A stretch of DNA of 64,000 nucleotides, from the NCBI GenBank assembly GCA_035528415.1, contig DATKYQ010000044.1, positions 1 through 64,000 of the forward strand, read 5' to 3'. Of the stretch, positions 34,844-44,411 are shown piece by piece. The stretch's first letter is position 1. Each line of letters begins with the position of its first letter. Position numbers and translations under genes: made by a program. The notes under the pieces are model-generated. The model was not told where the DNA came from, made no database searches, and saw only the letters and a program-made list of their open reading frames with translations. The stretch is from DATKYQ01 sp035528415 (GTDB taxonomy: Bacteria; Myxococcota; B64-G9).

Positions 34844-36172
34844 ATGCACCTGGACGATGTATACGAAGTCAGTACACAGGGAGTCATGTTGCTTGGCGGG
34901 CACGACGTTCGCGAGCTTGTCAGGGAGTACGGCAGCCCGCTGATCGTCATGCTCGAGGAGCGCATCCGGACAAATTGCCGCGCCTATCTCAAGCAGATCG
35001 AGTGCTACCCGCGCAGCCGGGTCTACTATGCCTCGAAGGCGTTTCTGACAACCGGCATGTGCCGTCTGATGCAATCAGAAGAAATGGGCCTTGACGTGGC
35101 TTCCGAGGGCGAGTTGCAAACGGCGTTGGCCGCCGGGTTTCCCGCAGCCGATATACTGATGCACGGCAATGCCAAGACCACGGCCGAACTCGAGTTGGCC
35201 CTGCGCTCGAATGTGGGGCGGATAGTAATCGACAACCTCGAAGAGATAGATAGGCTATCGGAAATCGCGGCCGCTCTCGGGCGAAGGGCGCGGGTGATGA
35301 TCCGGGTCACTCCCGGGGTCAGACCGTCGACCCATCGCTACGTGCAAACCGGCCAGAGGGATTCCAAGTTCGGCTTCAACCTCGACGGCGGGGCCGCGCA
35401 CCGGGCGGTCGAACGCGTGCTTGCGGCGTCCGCCCTGGAGCTGGTTGGCCTGCACTGCCATATCGGCTCGCAGATTTTCTCGGGCAAGCCATTTGCCATC
35501 GCCGCCCGCACGATGATGGAATTCTACGCCCGGGTGAAAAAGGACATGGGCGCCCCGCTCGACGAACTGGACATGGGCGGCGGGCTGGGGATTCGTTACT
35601 CGCCCGATGATTTCCCGCCTTCGGTCAAGGAGCATATAGACAACCTGTGCTCGAGCGTTCTCGAGGCCAGCCACGATCTCGGCGTCGATCCTCCGGTGTT
35701 GTGCGATGAGCCGGGTCGCTCGATCGTCGGCCGGGCGGGCGTCACACTCTACACGCTGCAGAGCACCAAGCGCATCGCCGGCATCCGCAACTACGCCTCG
35801 GTCGACGGCGGCATGACCGACAATCCCCGCTACGCTCTCTACGGAGCCCGCCACCAGGTGCTGGCCGCCGATCGCCTGGGCGACCCGGCCGACGGCCTGT
35901 GGTCGATCTCCGGTCGCTGTTGCGAGTCGGGAGACATGTTGATCCATGACGCCAGGCTGCCCGATCTGCGCGCGGGAGACATTGTCGCGCTGATGTGCAC
36001 AGGCGCCTACACCTACAGCATGGCATCCAACTACAACCGGGTGGCCCGCCCGGCGGTAGTGCTGGTCGCCCCCGGCCGCTCTGCCCTGCTGGCCAGGAGA
36101 GAATCAGCGGATGATCTGCTGCGACTCGACAGCATGCCCGCCTGGCTGGAGAACGGAGAAGGATCCGCCTGA
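34844..36172 (+). CDS. lysA: diaminopimelate decarboxylase
   Basis: A PLP-dependent decarboxylase of 442 residues, last step of lysine synthesis (meso-diaminopimelate to lysine). The PLP lysine is in VYYASKAFLT, as usual in alanine-racemase-fold decarboxylases. VGLHCHIGSQ, LDMGGGLGIRY, CDEPGRSIVG, DGGMTDNPRYALY and RCCESGDML are substrate- or cofactor-binding segments of LysA. The start at ATG 34844 is preceded by GGAGG at proper spacing; an ATG four codons before is less likely. The stop overlaps the aspartate kinase start, indicating a lysA-lysC operon. Cytoplasmic. Ornithine/arginine decarboxylases share the fold, but the specific motifs favour DAP. Confidence 0.87.
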   Translation: MHLDDVYEVSTQGVMLLGGHDVRELVREYGSPLIVMLEERIRTNCRAYLKQIECYPRSRVYYASKAFLTTGMCRLMQSEEMGLDVASEGELQTALAAGFPAADILMHGNAKTTAELELALRSNVGRIVIDNLEEIDRLSEIAAALGRRARVMIRVTPGVRPSTHRYVQTGQRDSKFGFNLDGGAAHRAVERVLAASALELVGLHCHIGSQIFSGKPFAIAARTMMEFYARVKKDMGAPLDELDMGGGLGIRYSPDDFPPSVKEHIDNLCSSVLEASHDLGVDPPVLCDEPGRSIVGRAGVTLYTLQSTKRIAGIRNYASVDGGMTDNPRYALYGARHQVLAADRLGDPADGLWSISGRCCESGDMLIHDARLPDLRAGDIVALMCTGAYTYSMASNYNRVARPAVVLVAPGRSALLARRESADDLLRLDSMPAWLENGEGSA

Positions 36173-37533
36173 TGCCTCCCGAGATCGTCATGAAGTTCGG
36201 CGGCACCAGCCTGGGCACCGCCGACGCCATGCGCCACGCGGCCGCCCTTGTGGCAGCCGAGCCCGCGGAGCGCCTGGTGGTCTGCTCCGCTGTCGGCGGG
36301 GTGACCGATCTTCTGATCGCGGCCGGAGGCTCCGCCCAGACGGGCCTCGATACCGGGCCTTACGTTGCCGAGATCCACAGGCGCCACGACGAGATTGTCG
36401 CCAAGCTGGGACTCGATGCGGATCTTCTGGCCATGCTGAACGCTGAGTTGGCCCGTCTGATCGAGGGAGTGCAGAACCTGGGCGAGCTCACGCCGCGAGT
36501 AAGCGACATGCTCGTCTCGCTGGGCGAGCGCGCGAGTACCCGCCTTTTCGCAGCGGCGCTTACAAAGAACGGCACTGCAGCCCGCGCCTGGGACGCTTGG
36601 GAACTGGGCCTTTCCACCAATGACCGCTACGGCTGCGCCGAGACCAGCGCGGACTGCGGCGAACGCATGGCGGCCTCCATGCGCGATCTTATGCCCGGCA
36701 TGGTTCACGTGGTCACCGGCTTCATCGGCCGTTCGACGGACGGCGAAATAACGACCCTGGGCCGGGGCGGCTCGGATCTCTCCGCCGCCCTGTTCGGCGC
36801 GGCCGCCGGGGCGCGTGAGATCCAGATCTGGACAGATGTCCCAGGCATTCTCCGGGCCGATCCGCGCCTGGTAGCGGGCGCCGGGATAGTGCCCGAAATG
36901 CTCTTCGAGGAGGCAGCCGAGTTGGCCTATTTCGGCGCCCGGGTGCTGCATCCACGCACGATTGAACCGGCCCGCCAAAAGGGCATTCCGGTTCGCGTGC
37001 TCGGAACGTTCCAGGTGGATCCCAAAACGAGCCAGGCGGCTTCAACGAGGGGAACGCTGGTACACCAGGCCGCCCCGCCCGAGCCGGTGCGCGCGATCGC
37101 CATGCGGCGCCAGGCGCGCTCGTTGCACATGCAGTCCACGCGCATGCTGGAGGCACCCGGCTTTCTGGCGCGCGTTTTCGGGATCTTCGAGCGTCACGGC
37201 ATCTCGGTGGACGTGATCGCCACCAGCGAAGTCTCGGTCTCGATGACCTTCGATCGCGACAGCGGCAACCTGCCCGAAGCGCTGCGCGAGATATCCGCCT
37301 TCGCCCAGGTAGATTCCGCCCCCGAGCGCAGCATCCTGTGCCTGGTGGGAGCCGGCCTGCGCGACGACCCTTCGCTGCTGGCGCGCATCTTCTCAACCTT
37401 GGCCCGCAATAAGATCCCGGTAGAGGTGATCTCCCAGGGCGCCTCGCGAATCAACATCACCCTGGTGCTGAAACCGGCCATGGGCGAGTGTGCCATGCGT
37501 GCCCTGCACGCGGAGCTGTTCGGCGTAAAATGA
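36172..37533 (+). CDS. lysC: aspartate kinase
   Basis: A 453-residue aspartate kinase, first enzyme of the aspartate-family pathway. VMKFGGTSLGTADAM is the N-terminal kinase motif, FIGRSTDGEITTLGRGGSDLSAALFG the central one, and WTDVPGILRADPRLV follows. Two ACT domains (about 315-380 and 395-450: FLARVFGIFERHGISVDVIATSEVSVS, SLLARIFSTLARNKIPVEVISQGAS) will bind an effector amino acid such as lysine or threonine. The kinase gene overlaps the lysA stop by one base. The pair makes lysine from aspartate; the genes between (asd, dap) are not in the window. Cytoplasmic. Confidence 0.9.
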   Translation: MPPEIVMKFGGTSLGTADAMRHAAALVAAEPAERLVVCSAVGGVTDLLIAAGGSAQTGLDTGPYVAEIHRRHDEIVAKLGLDADLLAMLNAELARLIEGVQNLGELTPRVSDMLVSLGERASTRLFAAALTKNGTAARAWDAWELGLSTNDRYGCAETSADCGERMAASMRDLMPGMVHVVTGFIGRSTDGEITTLGRGGSDLSAALFGAAAGAREIQIWTDVPGILRADPRLVAGAGIVPEMLFEEAAELAYFGARVLHPRTIEPARQKGIPVRVLGTFQVDPKTSQAASTRGTLVHQAAPPEPVRAIAMRRQARSLHMQSTRMLEAPGFLARVFGIFERHGISVDVIATSEVSVSMTFDRDSGNLPEALREISAFAQVDSAPERSILCLVGAGLRDDPSLLARIFSTLARNKIPVEVISQGASRINITLVLKPAMGECAMRALHAELFGVK

Positions 37534-37616
37534 AAAGAGAACTGGTCGGCGAAGGTGCCCCCGACCATGTAATCCAGCCCGACCGCGTCAGGTCCATTTG
37601 TTGGTTCGGAAAATGC

Positions 37617-38324
37617 TTAAGCGGGTGTTTCGATCTCCGCAGGCGCAGACAGGCATGCTTTCTGATACTGATCGCGCAACATCAAACGGGTGCCCGCGTC
37701 GAGCACGGCCATGGCCGCCAGCGCAAGCAGCAAGGGCAATAGCTTCCGCCAGGCTCCCCGTCCCGTACGCAGGCCGAAGACCACAGACACGACCAGGGCG
37801 CAGGCCAGGAGGGGCAAGGTAAAGTAAAGCCCCATCCAGTCCAGGGGCGGCGTTACGATCTGCCCGGGATCGATGACGGCCTGCAAGAATATCCGTGTGT
37901 GCCGCAAGGCCGGCTGCGCCATGGCCAATGAGGCGATGGCGGCCGCGAAGAGGCCGCCAGTGAAAATTTTCGCCCGGGCGTCGTTTCGCCGCCCAGACAA
38001 TACCAGCGGCAACGCTCCCAGCCAGAGGCAACCGGTCGCCAGGAAGCCCGTGAAGCGGGCGCGTTCAACCAAGAAAACCGTCAAGCGCATCAGGCCGCAA
38101 TCATCGCCGGCAAGGTTCTGTCCCAGGCTCAGGCTGGCCATGAGCAGGCCGAGCCCGGCTGGTGCGATTCCCACCCAGAAGGACAGAATTGGCCGCTCGC
38201 CGGCCAAGGGGGCGAGTTTTACAACCCAGACTGCGATGCAAGCTACCCAGGCCAACAACACGGCCAGCAGGCCGAAATCCGGCATCTCGTAAAGAGCATG
38301 CAGATCCCCCCCGGTATACGCCAA
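37617..38324 (-). CDS. multi-helix membrane protein, unknown
   Basis: I do not recognise it. A 235-residue protein with about six hydrophobic helices (near residues 18-37, 45-65, 85-110, 120-140, 165-185 and 195-215). No signal or catalytic motif was found. The start I give is TTG 38324; the open frame continues upstream with a further hydrophobic stretch (ALFSQAAITAGAAVLLL) but no ATG, GTG or TTG is seen there, so the true start may be unusual. It lies between the convergent lysC gene and the large Cys-rich propeller lipoprotein on the same strand and could be co-transcribed with the latter (65 bases apart). Confidence 0.55.
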   Translation of the reverse strand: MAYTGGDLHALYEMPDFGLLAVLLAWVACIAVWVVKLAPLAGERPILSFWVGIAPAGLGLLMASLSLGQNLAGDDCGLMRLTVFLVERARFTGFLATGCLWLGALPLVLSGRRNDARAKIFTGGLFAAAIASLAMAQPALRHTRIFLQAVIDPGQIVTPPLDWMGLYFTLPLLACALVVSVVFGLRTGRGAWRKLLPLLLALAAMAVLDAGTRLMLRDQYQKACLSAPAEIETPA

Positions 38325-38389
38325 TAGCAGTACCGCCGCGCCGGCCGTGATCGCCGCCTGGGAGAAGAGCGCTATCGTACGAACCCGAA

Positions 38390-41300
38390 TCAGAATCCCC
38401 GGCCGCTGTTTACAAGATCTCCGCGGAACTTGGGGAACGAGCCGGCGCCGTTGAACAGCCCGGCGGCCCAGTAGTAGGAGTATATCTTGCCCTCGTGGGT
38501 GCCGACGTATACCTGTCCATAGCCGACGTCGAGCACGTTGGGTGACGAGGTTATCCAGGCCATGTCATCCGAGGAGCCGATGTAGTCGTACCACTCGAGC
38601 GTCCACTGCGGGCCATAGGCCACGATGAAGGCACCCCCGGCCCCGTCGCCGTATACAAACAGGAAGCCGCCGTCGGCGGTGATGGTGACGCTGGAGGGCG
38701 CCGGACCCATGTTGTAGTGCGAGATGGTGCTATCGGAATTTATGATGTTGAAGTTGGTATCTGATCCGCTCGAGGTGGCCATGATGACGTCGCCGCCGCC
38801 CGAGGCCGGGGCTACGGCCACCGAGCGCCCGTCTACCATCTCGGGCGTGCCCCCGGAGTCGGCCGAGATCAGCACGGGAAAGCCCGTCTGGGCCGCGCCG
38901 GTCGCCCCATTGAAGGCGTATAGGTATCCGTCGTCGCAGCCGACGTAGACCGTGCCGTCCGATCCTATACCCGGCGAGCCGTTGCAGCCGCCCGTTGGAG
39001 TGCTGTCCGACCACACCTCTGCGCCGGTCGCGGCGTTCAGGGCTACGACCTTGCCCGAACCGACACCGCCCACGCCGAAGACGACCAGTTCCTCTCCGCC
39101 CGATCCTATGTTACCCAGCGCGGGAGAGCTGTCGATCCAGTTCGTCTCGGCGTAGGGCACCCACTTCTGACTGCCGTCCGAGTCAAGCGCCATGAATCCT
39201 CCGCCGCGGGTGCCGAAGTAGATCGATCCGTCCGCGCCCACAGCCGGGCTGGAGCGCACCTCTATGGTGTCTGCTGCCGTCCACAGAACGGTGGGGAAAG
39301 TCGCGCCCCCGGCGGCGGTCTGGTAGGCCCTCAGGCCCGAGTCGGCCGCGCCCGCGCCGGCGCTGATGCCGACGTAGACGACCGTTCCGTCCGCCGACAG
39401 CGCCGGCGAACTCTTGTCTCCCGCGACCACGTCGAACCAGGCGTAGGAGCTGAAGTCGGGCAACACTTCATCGAAATAGTCATACGAGGGTGCAAAGACC
39501 GCTCCCGTCGCAGGATCGACCGCCGGTGTGGCATCGACTGTGGACCAGGTGTTGTACTCGGCCAGGCGCAGGCCGTAGCCCGCCCCGCCCGGCTGGCAGT
39601 AGGTACGTGTCATGAAGTCTGTCACGTTGTCGTCGGTATCCAGGTAAGTTCCGCTGTCGTTGTCGTAACGGCGCGCTAAGCAGTACATGATGTCATAGGT
39701 CGTGTCGTACTTGGCGCTGGGGGCCGGGTCGCCCTCGCCGCCCTGGGGTGTGCCCGCGCCCGTGCCCTCGTAGGCCAACCCGTCGACCACCGTCTGGCCG
39801 GCCCAGCGCACCTGTACCCCGTCGGGGCCGTTCTGCAGGTCGGCGTTGTTACTGAAAATGTCGATCAGTGACTGGTCCCAGAGCGTGGAACTCGGGGCGA
39901 TCACGAAGTGTCCGCCGTCAGGCATGGTGTAGCCGCTGAGGTCGAACTCGACGTAGTCGGTTCCGCCGTTTCCATTGACGCCGACCAGCGAGTAATGATT
40001 GAGGTTCAACCCGGCCGGGCCGAAGATCTCGATGTAGGCGTAGTCGATGTCGGGAGAGCCGTCACAGTCGTAAAGCAGCTTGCTGATAACCAGTATGGCC
40101 GGAGCCGTCGTGCTGACGCACTGGGCCTGGTGACAGACCTCTGTGCCGGCCGTGCAGCTTTGCTGGGTCTTCCACTCGAAGCAAGGATCGCTGTCGCCGT
40201 CGGCCGCGCACACCTCCACGGCGTCGTTGCCGGCATTGCATTGCAGATCATTAGGTGTGCAGTCGTCGGTGCAGATGACCACGCAGGCGCCGTTCTGGCA
40301 CTCCTCATTTCCGGCGCAGGCGTTGAAGCTGCCCAGGTCCAGGCAGGGATCCGCATCGAGGTGGTCACACAGGCGCCAGCCGCCGGTGCCGTCGCAAACG
40401 GTTGTGCCGGCCTGGGAACACTCGTCGGAGCACGTCGAGGCACAGCTGCCGTTCGAGCACACGTAACCGCTCTGGCAGTCGGTGTCGCCACCCCACTCCA
40501 GGCAGGAGTCATTGTCCCAGTTGGCGCAGGTCTGCCAGGTGTCCGTATCGGCGCACTGCTTCGAGCCACTGCCCGGACACTCGTCGCTGCAGTCGTCGCG
40601 GCAATCGTTGATGGCCGGATCGCAGATCCTGCCGGCTCCGCACTCGTTGACGGCGCCCCATTCGAGACACGGGTCGGCGTTCCAGTTGCCGCAGACCATG
40701 TAGCCGGAGTTGTCTCCGTCGCAAGCCTTCGAGCCGGCTGGGCCGCACTCGTCGGAACAGTTGACAACGCATGTTGCCGTCACCTGGTCGCAAACCTCCC
40801 AGGCCTGGCAGGGCACCACCGCCAGCCAGTCGCGGCAGGAGTCGCCGTCGCCGGACTCGCCGCACTGGTGGAAACCCGTTCCGAAGCACTCCTTCTGCCC
40901 CAGGTCGCACTCGTCGACGCAGGTGTCCGAGCAGACGCCGTCTGAACAACTCTGGCCCGAATCGCATGCAGTCGGAGTGCTCCACTCGATGCATGAATCC
41001 GAATCCCAGTCGCCGCACACCCGGTAGCCCGCGTCGCTGCCTACGTTCTGGCACATGCGGGCGCCCTGCGGATCGCATTCGTTTTTGCAGTCTTCGACGC
41101 ACTGGCCGTTTACGCATTTTTCGTCCGCATTGCAGGTGTCGATTATCCCCCACTCCAGGCAGGGGTCGGAGTCGTAGTTGGCGCACAGGTCGATCTCGGT
41201 GTCGCTGTGACATTGCCGCTGTCCCTGCTGGCACTCGTCGGAGCAGGCCGTCTCGCACTGGCCGTTGGCCGCGTTGCACACTTCCCACGACTGACAATCG

Positions 41301-42115
41301 GTTACTGCCGACCAGTCGAGGCACAAATCGGCGTCGTGCTGACCGCAGGTGCGGTAGCCGGCGCCGTCGCAGGTTCGCTGGCCCGTCGAGCACTCGTCGA
41401 GACAGTCGGGAGAACAGGTGACGCTGGATGCGTTACAGGTCTCGCCGCTCGAGCATGAATAGAAGTCGCCCCACTCCTTGCAGCCATCTGAGTTGTAGTC
41501 GCCGCAGGTCTCGACACCGTTCTTCGGCGGCTGGGCGCAGCGGGTGGCGTCCTGGGTCGTGCACTCGTCCGAGCAGGTCGAGACGCAGTTGCCGTCAACG
41601 CAGGTCAGTCCAACCCCGCAGGTGTTCAGCGGCCCCCAGTCGAGGCAATCGTCGCCGTCGTATTCGCCGCAGACGCGGTAACCGTTGGCACCTTCCTTGT
41701 CGCAGACCTGGGCGCCAACGCGACTGCACTCGTCCGTGCAGCTTGTCACGCACTCGCCGTCGACGCACAACTCGCCGGTTCCGCAATTCTGAGGAGCCTG
41801 CCATTCCTTGCAGGTGTCGTTGTCCGGATCGCCGCATACCTGAAACTGAGTAGTGCTGCCCAGCGCACAGCGCTTGTCACCGTCGCCGCACTCGTTGTTG
41901 CAGGCGGTGCAGTTAGCGCTTATACATTCCTGCCCGCTCAGGCAGGCATTTTCACACGAGCCGCAGTGGTTGCGATCGCTCGAGGTGTCGAGGCAAATAC
42001 CGCCGCACTCTAGCTGGCCTGCCGGACACGGGTTGCTCGAACCGCCGCAGCCGGCCGAAGCCAGGGCAAGAAACAAAGCCGAGCTAACATATAGGCAACA
42101 TATACGCTTCTTCAT
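38390..42115 (-). CDS. giant Cys-rich lipoprotein with lamin-tail-like and beta-propeller domains
   Basis: A 1241-residue lipoprotein starting at ATG 42115 with a GGAGGAG site. The lipobox is LASAGC. Eleven Cys-rich repeats of about 50-55 residues follow (about 40-690), recognised by starts such as CTDECSRVG, CSDECQQGQRQC, CVDECDLGQKEC and middles D-SDPCLEWG. A lamin-tail-like domain comes next (about 700-830: AILVISKLLYDCDGSPDIDYAYIEIFGP, NGPDGVQVRWAG). The C-terminus is a PQQ-like propeller (about 900-1235; LYAFNGATGAAQTGFP, VYVGCDDGYLYAF). It should sit on the outer membrane surface. The function is unknown; carbohydrate or protein binding are guesses. The upstream region faces the OPT transporter gene. 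Confidence 0.77.
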   Translation of the reverse strand: MKKRICCLYVSSALFLALASAGCGGSSNPCPAGQLECGGICLDTSSDRNHCGSCENACLSGQECISANCTACNNECGDGDKRCALGSTTQFQVCGDPDNDTCKEWQAPQNCGTGELCVDGECVTSCTDECSRVGAQVCDKEGANGYRVCGEYDGDDCLDWGPLNTCGVGLTCVDGNCVSTCSDECTTQDATRCAQPPKNGVETCGDYNSDGCKEWGDFYSCSSGETCNASSVTCSPDCLDECSTGQRTCDGAGYRTCGQHDADLCLDWSAVTDCQSWEVCNAANGQCETACSDECQQGQRQCHSDTEIDLCANYDSDPCLEWGIIDTCNADEKCVNGQCVEDCKNECDPQGARMCQNVGSDAGYRVCGDWDSDSCIEWSTPTACDSGQSCSDGVCSDTCVDECDLGQKECFGTGFHQCGESGDGDSCRDWLAVVPCQAWEVCDQVTATCVVNCSDECGPAGSKACDGDNSGYMVCGNWNADPCLEWGAVNECGAGRICDPAINDCRDDCSDECPGSGSKQCADTDTWQTCANWDNDSCLEWGGDTDCQSGYVCSNGSCASTCSDECSQAGTTVCDGTGGWRLCDHLDADPCLDLGSFNACAGNEECQNGACVVICTDDCTPNDLQCNAGNDAVEVCAADGDSDPCFEWKTQQSCTAGTEVCHQAQCVSTTAPAILVISKLLYDCDGSPDIDYAYIEIFGPAGLNLNHYSLVGVNGNGGTDYVEFDLSGYTMPDGGHFVIAPSSTLWDQSLIDIFSNNADLQNGPDGVQVRWAGQTVVDGLAYEGTGAGTPQGGEGDPAPSAKYDTTYDIMYCLARRYDNDSGTYLDTDDNVTDFMTRTYCQPGGAGYGLRLAEYNTWSTVDATPAVDPATGAVFAPSYDYFDEVLPDFSSYAWFDVVAGDKSSPALSADGTVVYVGISAGAGAADSGLRAYQTAAGGATFPTVLWTAADTIEVRSSPAVGADGSIYFGTRGGGFMALDSDGSQKWVPYAETNWIDSSPALGNIGSGGEELVVFGVGGVGSGKVVALNAATGAEVWSDSTPTGGCNGSPGIGSDGTVYVGCDDGYLYAFNGATGAAQTGFPVLISADSGGTPEMVDGRSVAVAPASGGGDVIMATSSGSDTNFNIINSDSTISHYNMGPAPSSVTITADGGFLFVYGDGAGGAFIVAYGPQWTLEWYDYIGSSDDMAWITSSPNVLDVGYGQVYVGTHEGKIYSYYWAAGLFNGAGSFPKFRGDLVNSGRGF

Positions 42116-42194
42116 TCTCTCCTCCAAAGAAATGGCAAGATCAACATGTTTCTGGACCATCTAGACTCGGCCATCCGACCCCGGCCGGTCAAGT

Positions 42195-42226
42195 AAAAAA
42201 AGCCGCCGGGAATCTTGAAAGCGGCT
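42195..42226 (-). terminator. hairpin followed by T-run on the minus strand
   Basis: On the minus strand, AGCCGC and GCGGCT (42221-42226 and 42201-42206) form a six-base stem with a 14-base loop, followed by seven T. It would end minus-strand transcripts coming from the OPT gene side or attenuate the lipoprotein leader. No minus-strand gene lies directly upstream, so its purpose is open. Confidence 0.38.
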
Positions 42227-42278
42227 CGCAGAACGTGGTAGCTTCCGTCACCCAAACGATTTTTTCCGAGGAGGTGCG

Positions 42279-44411
42279 ATGGACCGCTCAGCCGAGACGC
42301 AAGCTAAGCTATTGCCCGCCAATGCCTATACCAAGCTCGAGCCAGGCCAGGAATACCGGCCCATCGTCCCTGCCGCGGACACGCGCGCCGAGGTGACCCC
42401 CTGGTCGATCGGCACGGGGCTGGCGATGGTAATCATCTTCACCGCCGCCTGCGTCTACATCGCGCTCAGGGCCGGCAACGGCATCGAGGCATCCATTCCA
42501 ATCGCCATTCTGGCCATCTTTTTCGGCAAGATGAGAAAGATAAAGAGCACCATTCTCGAAAACGTGATGGTGCAGAGCGTGGGCCAGGCATCGGGGGTAG
42601 TGGCCGCCGGGGCCACTTTCGTTATCCCGGCTCTGTACATCAACCAGCTCGACGTCGCCTGGTGGGAAATCTTCTTGGCCAGCGCCGTGGGCGGCTTTTT
42701 GGGAATTGTGCTGATCATTCCGCTTCGCAAGTACTTCGTAAAGGACCTGCACGGCGACCTTCCTTTCCCCGAGGCCACCGCCATCAACGAGGTACTGGTC
42801 ACGGGCGAGAGCTCGGCTGCCGGGGCGGGCAAGATTCTGCTGATGGCCTTCCTGTTGGGAGCCGGCTACGACTTCATGGTCGAGGCATTCCGCCTCTGGA
42901 ACCCGGACATTTCTACAACAAACATTCTGGGCTCGTTCGGCCAGGCCATGGGCGGCGTGCGGATCGAGCTGCAAATTTCCGGCCTGGCGGCCCTGTTCGG
43001 TCTGGGCTACATCATCGGAATCCGCTACGCATCCATAATCGCCGCAGGATCGGTTTTGGCAATGCTGGTGCTGGTGCCGCTGGTGTATCTTTTCGGCAAG
43101 AACCTGGGCTCTTTTTCTTATGCCAGCCAGGTCTTCGATCTCGGAAACATGAACGCCAATCAGATCTTCGGCAACTTCGTGAAACCGATAGGCATCGGGG
43201 CTATCGCCATCAGCGGACTGGTGGGTATCATCCGCATGGGCAAGATCGTCATGAGTTCCGTTACGCTGGGTTTCAAGGGCTTTTCCAAGAAAGGGCGGGC
43301 CGAGGCCGAGGCCGAGAGAACTCAGCTCGACATGGCCCCGCGAAACGTCTTGCTTATCGAACTCGGCTCGGCTCTGGCCATGGGTGTGCTCTTTTTCGTG
43401 GTGGCCAACATCACCACGGTCGGCGGTGAATCTTACGGGCTGGGCCAGAGCCTGGTCTTCGCCGTGGTGGGCATGCTGGCCGGGTTTCTGCTGTCTTTCC
43501 TGTTCACACCGGTGGCAGCCCAGGCGATCGCCATCGTGGGCGTCAACCCGGTCTCGGGCATGACGCTGATCACCGTGACTCTGGCCATCGGAGCGCTGAT
43601 CATGGTGGGTCTGGCCGGTAAAGCCGGCATGATCATCGCCCTGGTGGTCGGTTGCGCCGTCTGCACGGCGCTATCGACCTCGGGGGCGCTTATTTCCGAT
43701 TTCAAGATTGGCTACTGGATCGGCGCCACCCCGCGTAACCAGCAGCGCTGGAAATTCCTGGGCGTGCTGGTGGCCGCGCTGGTGGTGGCGGTCGTCATTC
43801 CCTTGATGGATCAGGCTTACCACTTCATTGACCCCCTTACCGGCCTTTCGAACAATCAACTTCCCGCGCCGCAGGCAAACATGATGGCCGCGGTCTCGCG
43901 CGGCCTGATGGACAACCCGGCCAACCAGCCCTGGCTGCTCTACGGCCTGGGCGGCATCGTGGCGATCATGCTGCTGATGTCGGGAGTGCCGATGTTGGCC
44001 TTCGCCCTGGGAATGTACCTGCCGATCTCGATCAACATGGCCGTGCTGGCCGGGGCGGTCTGCGCCTGGGCGATATCCCGCACCGGAGGAAGCGAACGGG
44101 TGCGCAAGGCACGCGCCGAGCAGGGCACGCTGATAGCCTCGGGCATGATGGCCGGCGCGGCCATCTTCGGTATCATCACCGCCGCCATGCGTCTGACGGA
44201 CCTGGGCGCGCCAATCCAGTACACCAGTGTCGGCGTAGCCTGCCTGGTCAAGAACGGGGTGCTGCACGAGAAAGCCGCAACCTGGTTTTCGGGACCCCCG
44301 GGCCAACTAATCAGCGTGGGCATGTTGTTGATGCTATCGTTCGCCTGCTACGGGCTCGCCCGCATGGGAGCCAAATGGGTACTGGGCAGGCCTGGCAAAA
44401 CAGAAACATGA
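42279..44411 (+). CDS. OPT family oligopeptide/metal-chelate transporter
   Basis: A 710-residue inner-membrane importer with about 15 membrane helices. Segments typical of bacterial OPT proteins are TPWSIGTGLAMVIIFTAACVYIALRAG, LPFPEATAINEVLVTGE, GVRIELQISGLAALFGLGYIIGIRYAS, GIIRMGKIVMSS and GVNPVSGMTLITVTLAIG. OPT proteins take up peptides or metal-siderophore complexes with protons. The start ATG follows GAGGAGG. Acetate kinase begins inside its last four bases (ATGA), so import and acetate kinase expression are linked. The substrate cannot be determined. The cytosolic loop near residues 335-350 (KKGRAEAEAERTQ) is charged. Confidence 0.87.
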   Translation: MDRSAETQAKLLPANAYTKLEPGQEYRPIVPAADTRAEVTPWSIGTGLAMVIIFTAACVYIALRAGNGIEASIPIAILAIFFGKMRKIKSTILENVMVQSVGQASGVVAAGATFVIPALYINQLDVAWWEIFLASAVGGFLGIVLIIPLRKYFVKDLHGDLPFPEATAINEVLVTGESSAAGAGKILLMAFLLGAGYDFMVEAFRLWNPDISTTNILGSFGQAMGGVRIELQISGLAALFGLGYIIGIRYASIIAAGSVLAMLVLVPLVYLFGKNLGSFSYASQVFDLGNMNANQIFGNFVKPIGIGAIAISGLVGIIRMGKIVMSSVTLGFKGFSKKGRAEAEAERTQLDMAPRNVLLIELGSALAMGVLFFVVANITTVGGESYGLGQSLVFAVVGMLAGFLLSFLFTPVAAQAIAIVGVNPVSGMTLITVTLAIGALIMVGLAGKAGMIIALVVGCAVCTALSTSGALISDFKIGYWIGATPRNQQRWKFLGVLVAALVVAVVIPLMDQAYHFIDPLTGLSNNQLPAPQANMMAAVSRGLMDNPANQPWLLYGLGGIVAIMLLMSGVPMLAFALGMYLPISINMAVLAGAVCAWAISRTGGSERVRKARAEQGTLIASGMMAGAAIFGIITAAMRLTDLGAPIQYTSVGVACLVKNGVLHEKAATWFSGPPGQLISVGMLLMLSFACYGLARMGAKWVLGRPGKTET

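Noticed and set aside
37544..37566. Hairpin GGTCGG...CCGACC after lysC as terminator
   Set aside because: The stem has only six pairs and no T-run follows, so it does not qualify as an intrinsic terminator.
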